A stretch of DNA of 64,000 nucleotides from Arthrobacter nitroguajacolicus_D (lineage in GTDB: Bacteria > Actinomycetota > Actinomycetes > Actinomycetales > Micrococcaceae). The notes under the pieces are model-generated. The model searched no databases, was not told the DNA's origin, and worked only from the letters and a program-made list of their open reading frames with translations. Location of the stretch: contig NZ_JAVDSH010000002.1 of NCBI RefSeq assembly GCF_031455195.1, positions 434,001 to 498,000 of the forward strand, given 5' to 3'. Position numbers and translations under genes: made by a program. Positions within the stretch are counted from its first letter, which is position 1, and every line of letters begins with the position of its first letter. This document shows positions 46,302-53,859 of this stretch, piece after piece.

Positions 46302-46546
46302 AGTATCCGGACGTTCCACTGGTAAACTCTTGGGGATACCTTGGCGAGGGAGAGCACATCCGGTTCGCATCAGTGTGAACCAGGGTTGCGGGTCTCCGTT
46401 ATCGACTGGGTCTGCATCTCCTTCAACACAGGCAGAACGGCTGCTCCGCGGCCGGCTTCAGCTGGGCGTAGAAGGTCTCCAGACCTCCGCCCTTGCTGAT
46501 AGACCAGTCCGGCTGAGCCGGACGCCACAGTAATCAAGGAGTACAC
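46302..46546 (+). promoter_or_regulatory. Leader region of rplY with hairpins
   Basis: Together with the prs terminator this fills the 305-bp gap before rplY. TAAACT at 46323-46328 could be a -10 box, giving a leader of about 210 bases. A perfect hairpin GTCCGGC (46507-46513), TGA, GCCGGAC (46517-46523) stands just before the ribosome site AAGGAG. No gene is visible. Confidence 0.45.
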
Positions 46547-47125
46547 ATGTCTGAGCAGAAGCTCACCGCAGAACTGCGCACCGAATTCGGCAAGGGTTTC
46601 GCCCGCCGTGCACGCATGGCCGGCCAGATCCCGGCTGTCATCTACGGCCACGGAGCAGAGCCGATCCACATCAACCTGCCCGGCCGCGCCACCACGCTGG
46701 CAGTACGCGTTTCCAACGCCCTCCTCGCGATCGACGTCGACGGCGAGCAGCACCTGACGCTCGTCAAGGACATCCAGCGCGATCCCGTAAAGCAGATCAT
46801 CGAGCACGTTGACCTCCAGACCGTGAAGGCCGGCGAGAAGGTTACCGTCGACATCGCCATCCACGTTTCCGGTGAAGTTGTTCCGGGTGCTGTCGCCAGC
46901 CTCGAAGCCACCACGGTTTCCCTCGAAGCTGAGGCAACCCACGTTCCCACCGCCGTCGAGGTCAGCATCGAAGGCCGTAAGGCCGGCGAGAACATCCACG
47001 CTTCGGACCTCGAACTGCCGAAGGGTTCCACCCTGCTCACCGAAGGTGACACCCTGGTGGTCCGCATCGCTGAGGAAGCTTCCGCAGCTGAGGACGAAGA
47101 GACCACGGAAGCAGCTGCTGAGTAG
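46547..47125 (+). CDS. rplY: 50S ribosomal protein L25/general stress protein Ctc
   Basis: L25 of the TL5/CTC type binds 5S rRNA. The N-terminal L25 domain (ELRTEFGKGFARRARMAGQI, then YGHGAEPIHINLP) is followed by the beta-rich TL5 C-terminal domain, then an acidic tail (AAEDEETTEAAAE). It has 192 residues. AAGGAG precedes ATG 46547. It stands alone between two terminators. Confidence 0.96.
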   Translation: MSEQKLTAELRTEFGKGFARRARMAGQIPAVIYGHGAEPIHINLPGRATTLAVRVSNALLAIDVDGEQHLTLVKDIQRDPVKQIIEHVDLQTVKAGEKVTVDIAIHVSGEVVPGAVASLEATTVSLEAEATHVPTAVEVSIEGRKAGENIHASDLELPKGSTLLTEGDTLVVRIAEEASAAEDEETTEAAAE

Positions 47126-47152
47126 TCTTTGACTGCTTGAGGCTCCTGCCTT

Positions 47153-47189
47153 CAAATGGCCGGGTCCCCATTGGGGTCCCGGCCATTTG
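47153..47189 (+). terminator. Rho-independent terminator after rplY
   Basis: The 17-base arms at 47153-47169 and 47173-47189 pair with a single T-T mismatch around a 3-base loop. The left arm begins CAAAT and the right ends ATTTG. It lies 28 bases after the rplY stop. Confidence 0.85.
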
Positions 47190-47235
47190 CCTTTGCCCTT
47201 GAACACGGACCGTGACGCTTTCCTAGGATGGGATC

Positions 47236-47820
47236 ATGACTGACACCTGGCTGATTGTCGGCCTCGGCAACCCCGGCAGCGAGTACAGCAACAACCGGCA
47301 CAATGTGGGCCAGATGGTGTTGGATGAGCTGGCCTCACGCATGGGCGGGAAGTTCAAGACCCATAAAGCGCGGGCCCAGGTGGTGGAGGGCCGGCTTGGC
47401 ATTGGCGGACCGCGGGTGGTGTTGGCCAAGCCCATGACGTACATGAATGTCTCCGGCGGCCCGGTCGCCGGATTGTGCAACTTTTTCGACATCGCCCCGG
47501 ACCACGTCATCGCTGTCCACGACGAGATCGACATCCCTTTTAACACAGTCAAGCTAAAAACGGGTGGCGGTGAAGGCGGACATAACGGCCTTCGGGACAT
47601 CTCCAAAGCCCTCGGCACCAAGGACTACTACCGCGTTCGGGTGGGTGTCGGAAGGCCGCCGGGACGAATGGAAACCGCCGACTACGTACTGCGCGATTTC
47701 GGCACTGCGGAAAAGAAGGATCTCCCGTTCCTCCTGGACGAAGCAGCCGACGCCGTGGAGTTGCTCATGGACCAGGGGTTGATGGCGGCGCAGCAGAAAC
47801 ACCACCCCGCCAAAACTTGA
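47236..47820 (+). CDS. pth: Peptidyl-tRNA hydrolase
   Basis: Pth releases tRNA from prematurely dropped peptidyl-tRNA. The signature GLGNPGSEYSNNRHNVGQMVLD carries the catalytic His, and KPMTYMNVSGGPV and VHDEIDIPF with GGGEGGHNGLRDI are present. It has 194 residues. Its last bases overlap the first of four 11-bp repeats that precede the ATPase-regulator cluster. Confidence 0.96.
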   Translation: MTDTWLIVGLGNPGSEYSNNRHNVGQMVLDELASRMGGKFKTHKARAQVVEGRLGIGGPRVVLAKPMTYMNVSGGPVAGLCNFFDIAPDHVIAVHDEIDIPFNTVKLKTGGGEGGHNGLRDISKALGTKDYYRVRVGVGRPPGRMETADYVLRDFGTAEKKDLPFLLDEAADAVELLMDQGLMAAQQKHHPAKT

Positions 47821-47855
47821 GCAAATCTTGAGGAAAGCCTGATCAAAGCCTGACG
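47812..47855 (+). repeat. Four tandem 11-bp repeats upstream of the first ATPase regulator
   Basis: The units start at 47812, 47823, 47834 and 47845: AAAACTTGAGC, AAATCTTGAGG, AAAGCCTGATC, AAAGCCTGACG. The consensus is AAAnCyTGAnn with no spacing error, so equivalent bases face the same side of the helix. Direct repeats with an 11-bp period are typical of OmpR/PhoP-type response-regulator sites. A palindrome GGTCC-CCA-GGACC follows at about 47855-47867. The set is about 107 bases ahead of the gene start. Confidence 0.7.
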
Positions 47856-47961
47856 GTCCCCAGGACCTTAAGGCCTACACACTGTCGGCGCCCGAAGGTA
47901 GTGTGCATGGTACGCAGAAAAGCGGTGGGGGACTGTCGCGGATGTGTAGCTAAGGATGCGG

Positions 47962-50694
47962 ATGTCGGCGGAGTTGCTAAACAGGAGCGGTGGAGGCGCA
48001 GCGAGGGCTGCGGCTCCTGATCTTGTGGGCGGCGCGACGGATCGGCAAACGTGGTCGCTCCTGGCGCGAAGCCACGATGTGTCCAGGGCCGCAAAGGTCC
48101 TGGAGTCCCCGGAATCCTTCGGCGTGGTCCTGACCGGTGAGCGGGGGATCGGCAAATCCGGCGTCGCACGGGCGGTTGTCTCATCGCTGGGGCCCAAGGT
48201 CCACAGCCTGCAACTTCGCAATACCGTGGCTGGCGGCCAAACCCCCTACGGATGCCTGGGCTTCCTCCTGGCGCGTTTGCCTTCCGAAGCCGTCAGTTCG
48301 CCAACGGGCATCCTGCACGCCGTGACCAACCTGATCCGCACCGAAGCCGCAGGCCGGGACACAGTCTTCATCGTGGACAACGCCGGCGGCATGGATCCCA
48401 TGAGCACAGGGGTCCTGTTGAACCTCATGGCCACCGGAACCGCCAAGGTGATCGCCACCGTGCAGCGCGCAAGCGAACTCCCGGCCGACTTCCACCGGCT
48501 GGTCCTTGAGGGCGAGTTGGCCGAAGTTCATTTGAACACGCTCAGCGAAGAACAGACCAAGCAGGTGCTCGGTTCCGTCCTTGGCCACTACGTCTCTTCC
48601 ACCTTGGTAGGGTCGCTGCACTCTGCCGTGGGTGGTAACCCGATGCTGCTGCACGCCCTTCTGGAGGAGCAACGGCATACCGGCAACCTGGTCCTCAATG
48701 ATTCCGTGTGGACGCTCCGCGACCGGATCAAGCTCGAAGGCGCAACGGTGGTGGAGGACTTCGTCCGTTCCAGGCTGGCGCGCGAACCGCAAGCCAGCAG
48801 GACCGTCGTCGAAATCCTGGCTTGCGCAAAGCGCGCAACACTCGTGGACCTGGCAGCACTCTTTGACACCGAAGTCCTGGTGGACATGGAAGAGCGTGGG
48901 CTGCTCACAGTCGAACGCGGGGAGGCACACTGGGTCTCGCTGCGGGACCCGTATGTGGGAGAGGTTGTCCGGGGGTGGCTCAACACCCGCCGGATGAGGG
49001 AGCTGCGGCTGATGCTCCACGGCCCCAAAGAGCCTGAGCTTCAGGGGCTGGCCCCCCAGGACCTGCTGAGCTACGCGGCCTGGATGCACGCCTCCGAGGA
49101 CGAGCCCATGCCCTCTCCTTCCTTGGCCCTGGCCGCAGGCAGGGCGGCTTTGGACGACTACGACCCCAACTTCGCGATCCAGTGCACGCAGTCCCTTGAC
49201 CCGAAGGACAGTGAGTGGGTTCCCGGACAGCGCCTGAAAGCTGCTGCCTACCTCATGCTGGACCTTCCCCTGCACGCAGCGCAGGCACTGGATGAAGTCT
49301 CAGAGCCGCATGTTGCTGCCCTGGACCCGCTGGAGTTCGCTGAATTCACGGCGTCCAAGTGCCAGGCCATGACGTGGATCGATGGCCGGTCGGCTCTGGT
49401 TCCCGGCGTCATCGCGGACGGGCAGCAAACGCTGGAAGCCATGGACGGCTCACACCCGGCAGGGACCATGGGCCGGGCACGCAACCGGCTCCAGCTTTGC
49501 AGCTACGAGTACAACACCTACATGGGTGAATATGCGGCCATGATCGATTCCCTGGAAGAGGAGCTGGCCAAGGACCCCGCCGAGGACCACGAGCACTGGC
49601 TGCGGTCGTCCCTGTTCCTGGTGGAGGCCCGCTGCATGCTGGGCAGGGAGCTTGACGCCCAGGAGCTTGCCCGGACCGTTTCGCGGCAGCTTGGCGACAC
49701 GGACCGGCCCGCCCAGCTCGAGGAAGCCTTCGCCAGGCACGCGTTCCTGGTCCTGTTGCTCTCCGGACAGTGGCGGCAATGCATAGAGCTCATGCGCCGC
49801 ACCCCCTCGCGATCTTCCCGCCTGCAGTACAGGGGTGCGCTCACTGAATTGGGGATCGGATTGGCCTACGCTTACGCCGGCAAGCCAGCCAGCGCGATCG
49901 AACCCCTGCGGTCCGCCGTTGCGCAATTGGAGCTGCGCCCGGCCATGAACATGAACAAGGTGGGTTATGCGGCCACCGCATTCGCCTACGCCCAACTGGG
50001 CAATTCGGTGGAGGCGGGCCGGTACCTGGACCTTTACCGCACCTGCCGTGGTGTTGGAACCTACTTTTCGGAGTCCGTGGCCGAGTTCTGCGCTGAGATG
50101 GCAGGGCGGTGGATGGGGGACCGGGACGTCAAGCAGCGGCTCCTGGCCCGGGTCCGCAACGACATGGAAAACCAGCGGTACACCACAGCCGGCATCTGCC
50201 TCTTCGGTGCAACAGTGGAAGGCACGGACGAGGAATACCGCCTCCTGGAGGACATTGCTACCCGCCGCCAAGGGCCGCTGGCCAGAATCTCAGCGGACCT
50301 GGCGCGCGGAGCGCTGAACAAGAGCTCGAAGTCGATGCTTGCCGCCGCAGACGCAGCCTCGGCGCTGGACCTGCTGGTTGTCGAAGCGCGCTGCGTGGCC
50401 ATGGCCCTGGACTTTGCACGCGACGCCGGCGAGTCGACTGCTGCCCGGACAGCCCAGTTGAGGCTCGAACGGTTGGAGCACTCGGTTTCGGCGCTGCCCA
50501 TCCAACCACGTAGCGACGCGCCGGTGTTGACGGAGCGGGAACGCCAAATTGCTAAACTCGCGGGAAAAGGTGTCAGCAATCGCGAAATCGCGATGGATAT
50601 TGGGGTGTCTGTGCGAACTGTGGAAGGCCACCTGTACCAGGTGTTCACCAAGCTTGGTGTTTCGTCTCGAGGCGAGCTCAATGGGCTGCTGTGA
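47962..50694 (+). CDS. STAND-type ATPase regulator with LuxR helix-turn-helix, paralog 1
   Basis: This 910-residue protein has the architecture of LAL-type (large ATP-binding LuxR) regulators, which bind and hydrolyse ATP to switch DNA binding. Walker A GERGIGKS is at 59-66 and Walker B TVFIVDN near 134-140. A helical TPR-like middle part covers about 350-830. The C-terminal LuxR HTH (856-910) reads LTERERQIAKLAGKGVSNRE, then IAMDIGVSVRTVEGHLYQVF. Walker B lacks the usual second acidic residue (DN in place of DD). I chose ATG 47962 because AAGGA is five bases upstream. Another ATG at 47956 is too close. The next paralog starts 41 bases after its stop. The signal and targets are unknown. Confidence 0.88.
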   Translation: MSAELLNRSGGGAARAAAPDLVGGATDRQTWSLLARSHDVSRAAKVLESPESFGVVLTGERGIGKSGVARAVVSSLGPKVHSLQLRNTVAGGQTPYGCLGFLLARLPSEAVSSPTGILHAVTNLIRTEAAGRDTVFIVDNAGGMDPMSTGVLLNLMATGTAKVIATVQRASELPADFHRLVLEGELAEVHLNTLSEEQTKQVLGSVLGHYVSSTLVGSLHSAVGGNPMLLHALLEEQRHTGNLVLNDSVWTLRDRIKLEGATVVEDFVRSRLAREPQASRTVVEILACAKRATLVDLAALFDTEVLVDMEERGLLTVERGEAHWVSLRDPYVGEVVRGWLNTRRMRELRLMLHGPKEPELQGLAPQDLLSYAAWMHASEDEPMPSPSLALAAGRAALDDYDPNFAIQCTQSLDPKDSEWVPGQRLKAAAYLMLDLPLHAAQALDEVSEPHVAALDPLEFAEFTASKCQAMTWIDGRSALVPGVIADGQQTLEAMDGSHPAGTMGRARNRLQLCSYEYNTYMGEYAAMIDSLEEELAKDPAEDHEHWLRSSLFLVEARCMLGRELDAQELARTVSRQLGDTDRPAQLEEAFARHAFLVLLLSGQWRQCIELMRRTPSRSSRLQYRGALTELGIGLAYAYAGKPASAIEPLRSAVAQLELRPAMNMNKVGYAATAFAYAQLGNSVEAGRYLDLYRTCRGVGTYFSESVAEFCAEMAGRWMGDRDVKQRLLARVRNDMENQRYTTAGICLFGATVEGTDEEYRLLEDIATRRQGPLARISADLARGALNKSSKSMLAAADAASALDLLVVEARCVAMALDFARDAGESTAARTAQLRLERLEHSVSALPIQPRSDAPVLTERERQIAKLAGKGVSNREIAMDIGVSVRTVEGHLYQVFTKLGVSSRGELNGLL

Positions 50695-50735
50695 GGTTGG
50701 ACCAGGAAACCCCGTAAGGCCGGCACGGATTGCCC

Positions 50736-53390
50736 ATGCAGGCTGAGCACCTTGTAGGCCGGGACTCAGAGCTTGCCCTGGCCACGGAGATATTACGCCA
50801 AGAGGGTGCGGGGGCGGTGCTCCTGGTCGCGGATCCCGGTATTGGCAAGACTGCCTTGGCAGCCGAAATCGCTGCCCGCCTCGCCGGGGAAATGGTGGTG
50901 ATGCGGATTCACGGTAGTCCCGCACTGTCCGCTGTTCCCTATGGTGTCCTCGCTCCATACCTGCTGGACCTCCCGGTAGGGCAGGCCACGTCCCCGGTGG
51001 CGATCCTCCGCGAGTTCTGGTCGCAGTTCGAGAGGCGCCGTGGTGGGGAAGGTGCCCGCCTGCTGTTGATCGTCGATGACGCCCATGACCTCGATGAAGG
51101 CAGTACCCAGATCCTGGCCGAGCTGGTGACGGCAGGATGGGCCCGGCTGGTTGCTACCAGCAGGCCGCGTCCTGGCTTGCCGCCGGCGTTGCTCCAGCTT
51201 TGGTATGACGGACTGGCCGAGCGGTTGGAACTGCATCCCTTGGAGAAGGACAAGGTCACTGAACTCGCCGAGAAGACACTCGGTGGAACAGTCATGGCAA
51301 GCGTCGCTGAGGTGCTGCACACCCTCTCCGAGGGAAACCCCTTGCTGCTGCGTTGCTTGCTGGACGATTCCCGGGCCGACGGGAACCTGGTGCGCCGGAA
51401 CGGTATCTGGTTCCTGACGCGCGCCCTCACCGGGAGCGGCGAAGGCTTGGCCGAGGTTGTGCGGAACAGGGTCCTGCGGACCAGCGAGGCTGAACGGGAG
51501 GCTATGTACGTCATTGCCCTGTCCGAACCCGTCCCTGCCTCGGTGTTGGATGCACAGGTTGGCAGGGACACTGTGAGGGCGTTGGTGGACAACCGCCTGG
51601 TGGTATCAACCAATGGGCCCGGCAGCCCGCTCAAAATGTGGCATCCCATGTACAGCGAGGCTCTTCGCCAGATCGTCTCGCCGGCCCGCAGCCTGCAGAT
51701 CCGCCAGCGGATGGTGCAGCACCTGCCCTCGGAGCCGCCCACGGCTGAGGGCTTGCTCCGCATGGTGAGCTGGGCGCTGGACTGCGGCGCCGACGTCGAG
51801 GATGAACAGTTGCTTCAGGCTGCCTTCCTCGCAGCCAAACTGCTCCAAAAACCATTGGCCATGGCTGCAGCCCGCAAAGTCCGTTCGGACGCGCTGCAGC
51901 CGCGGGCACGAGCGGTGATGGCGATGGTCCACTACAACGACGGCGACTTCCGCAGCGCCGCGCGCTTGTTGGAAGTGGACTCCGGGTTCCTGGACGCCGA
52001 CCCGTCGGGACCCCTGGGAGCCGGCCTGTTGTGGGCCGCAGCCAGGACGGCAGCCGGGGATTCTTCTGAGTCGATCGTGGCTGAGGCCCGGTCCGCTGCG
52101 GAGGCCCTGGTGAAGGGGCTGCCTGAGGCCATGATCGGGCATGTCGGCAGGCAGGCACGGGTGCTGGAGTTGGCCGCACTGGCCTATGACGGGCTGTATC
52201 AGGAACTCCGCGAAGGTTTGGAACACTTTGAGGTGGGCCTGGAATCGGATCAGCAGGATTTCGTCATGAACCGGATCTTCCTGCTGGCCATGCAGTGTGA
52301 ATTACTGACTGCCGAAGGCCAGGCTGTACAGGCAATGGAGGCGGGTCGGGAGGCGTTGTCGCTCCTGGACGGGCGTGCGGAGGACCTCCTCTACTTCCGC
52401 GACTTCGTGGTGGTCCGCTATGTGTTCGCGGCCCTGGAGTCCGGCGACTGGGATGCGGCCAACTCTGCGCTTGACCTTTACGCCGCAAGCTCGGCCATGG
52501 GTCTCATTGTTTTTGGCGGGGGCATCCAGGCCCTCAAGGGGTTGTCGTTGCTTCGGCAGGGCCGGTTGGAGCAGGCTACTGAGCTTCTGACCCCGGCGGT
52601 GGAGGCCCTCAGGGTTTCTGATCCTCAACGCCTGGGTGGATTGGGCGTCGCCCTGGCGATGTATGCCGCGGCCAGGTCCAGTGATACCGCCCTCGCCCAG
52701 CGTGTGGCAGGGGAGCAGGACACCAACGGGTCGGGAGGCGCATATGTGGACGCACTGGCCGAGACCTTCAGGCTGGCCGGCAAGGAACTCGTTGAGGAGG
52801 GCTCCGGCCTGCCGGCACTGAAGGAGCTCCCCGGGTCCAAGCCAGTACACGGCCTGCCAGGGGTCTTGCTCCAGAACCTGGTCCTCAGGGCGGAACTCGG
52901 GGACGTGCAGGCCATGGAGTCCATAAGGGAAACGGCGTCATCGATGGCGGGGGCTTGGGCGGCCGGCTGGCATTCTTTGGCCGCAGCCGACCTGGACGGT
53001 ACAGGCCAAGGGTTCGTTAACGCGGGAAACCTGTTGGCCGCTGGCGGAATGCCGGGCCCCGCAGCTGTTGCTTTCGACAAGGCTGCGGCAACGTTCGATG
53101 CCGAGGGCAAACGCCCCGAGGCCAGGCAAGCGGCGGTCCTGCGGGACGCCAGCGAGGCAAACCTCGGTGACGCACTGGTCCACGATCCACATGCCGACGC
53201 TGACCGGTCGGTCCCGCTGACGCGACGCGAGCAGGACATCGTTGCGTTGGCCGTCTCCGGACTGACTGACCGGCAGATCGCCGAGAAGCTGATGGTTTCG
53301 GTGCGTACCGTTGAAGGGCACCTGTACCGGAGCTACGCCAAGTTGGGTATCCGCCGGCGCGAAGACCTGGGTGCTGCCGTCCGTCCCTGA
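50736..53390 (+). CDS. STAND-type ATPase regulator with LuxR helix-turn-helix, paralog 2
   Basis: This 884-residue LAL-type regulator has Walker A ADPGIGKT at 32-39, a canonical Walker B LLLIVDDAHD at 109-118, a long helical repeat region, and a C-terminal LuxR HTH at 828-884 (LTRREQDIVALAVSGLTDRQ, then IAEKLMVSVRTVEGHLYRSY). The HTH shares SVRTVEGHLY with paralog 1, consistent with duplication. ATG 50736 was preferred to a TTG six bases earlier. The short gap from paralog 1 suggests cotranscription. A perfect 11-bp-stem hairpin follows at 53415. The ligand and target genes cannot be read from the sequence. Confidence 0.88.
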   Translation: MQAEHLVGRDSELALATEILRQEGAGAVLLVADPGIGKTALAAEIAARLAGEMVVMRIHGSPALSAVPYGVLAPYLLDLPVGQATSPVAILREFWSQFERRRGGEGARLLLIVDDAHDLDEGSTQILAELVTAGWARLVATSRPRPGLPPALLQLWYDGLAERLELHPLEKDKVTELAEKTLGGTVMASVAEVLHTLSEGNPLLLRCLLDDSRADGNLVRRNGIWFLTRALTGSGEGLAEVVRNRVLRTSEAEREAMYVIALSEPVPASVLDAQVGRDTVRALVDNRLVVSTNGPGSPLKMWHPMYSEALRQIVSPARSLQIRQRMVQHLPSEPPTAEGLLRMVSWALDCGADVEDEQLLQAAFLAAKLLQKPLAMAAARKVRSDALQPRARAVMAMVHYNDGDFRSAARLLEVDSGFLDADPSGPLGAGLLWAAARTAAGDSSESIVAEARSAAEALVKGLPEAMIGHVGRQARVLELAALAYDGLYQELREGLEHFEVGLESDQQDFVMNRIFLLAMQCELLTAEGQAVQAMEAGREALSLLDGRAEDLLYFRDFVVVRYVFAALESGDWDAANSALDLYAASSAMGLIVFGGGIQALKGLSLLRQGRLEQATELLTPAVEALRVSDPQRLGGLGVALAMYAAARSSDTALAQRVAGEQDTNGSGGAYVDALAETFRLAGKELVEEGSGLPALKELPGSKPVHGLPGVLLQNLVLRAELGDVQAMESIRETASSMAGAWAAGWHSLAAADLDGTGQGFVNAGNLLAAGGMPGPAAVAFDKAAATFDAEGKRPEARQAAVLRDASEANLGDALVHDPHADADRSVPLTRREQDIVALAVSGLTDRQIAEKLMVSVRTVEGHLYRSYAKLGIRRREDLGAAVRP

Positions 53391-53414
53391 GCGGACCCGA
53401 CCGAGTACCCGCAT

Positions 53415-53448
53415 GCAGGATCCCGCGCTACTTACGCCGGGATCCTGC
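53415..53448 (+). terminator. Terminator-like hairpin after paralog 2
   Basis: GCAGGATCCCG (53415-53425) pairs perfectly with CGGGATCCTGC (53438-53448) around a 12-base loop, followed by CGCATTT. It lies 24 bases after the stop and probably separates paralog 3 from the upstream pair. Confidence 0.7.
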
Positions 53449-53859
53449 CGCATTTAACCATTCACTGGAGTAATACGCGGATGTCCCGCGCCCAAACCAA
53501 GTAGTGCCCACCCAAGGGACTGAGTACAACACAGTATCGGGGTCCTAAAAGCCCCCAACTATTCGAGTACCAACTACTGATGTACGGGATTTCCGGTCCC
53601 GGCAGTATTGATCTTGGAAGAACGGTTCAGCCCCAAGCATCACCGGGATTCCGAAAGTCGCATCATCCGCATCGGTGGTCTCTAGAGCCGATGCTCCGGC
53701 CACCGCAAGGTGGTTCGGCCCTGGACGAAGCCGGCGGCGACAGAGTCTTCTGAGACCGAGACTCTCCCCCCAGCCGTCGCCGGCTTCTAGGCCAGGGACC
53801 CGCGAATCGCGGAAACCCCAAACTTCCCGGACCATGGGACTGCTTCTAGTGGAGTGTGC
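53449..53859 (+). promoter_or_regulatory. Long structured leader upstream of paralog 3
   Basis: No gene is visible in this gap. Three hairpins lie near its end. The first is CCACC-GCAA-GGTGG within 53696-53718. The second is a long three-helix hairpin spanning 53719-53797, with CCCTGG/CCAGGG, GAAGCCGG/CCGGCTTC and AGAGTC/GACTCT helices. The third is CCGCG-AAT-CGCGG at 53800-53812. The last ends 47 bases before the start codon, with no T-run. Upstream, two related segments begin GAGTAC at 53522 and 53565. A structured 5' leader is the simplest reading. I recognise no known riboswitch class. Confidence 0.5.
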
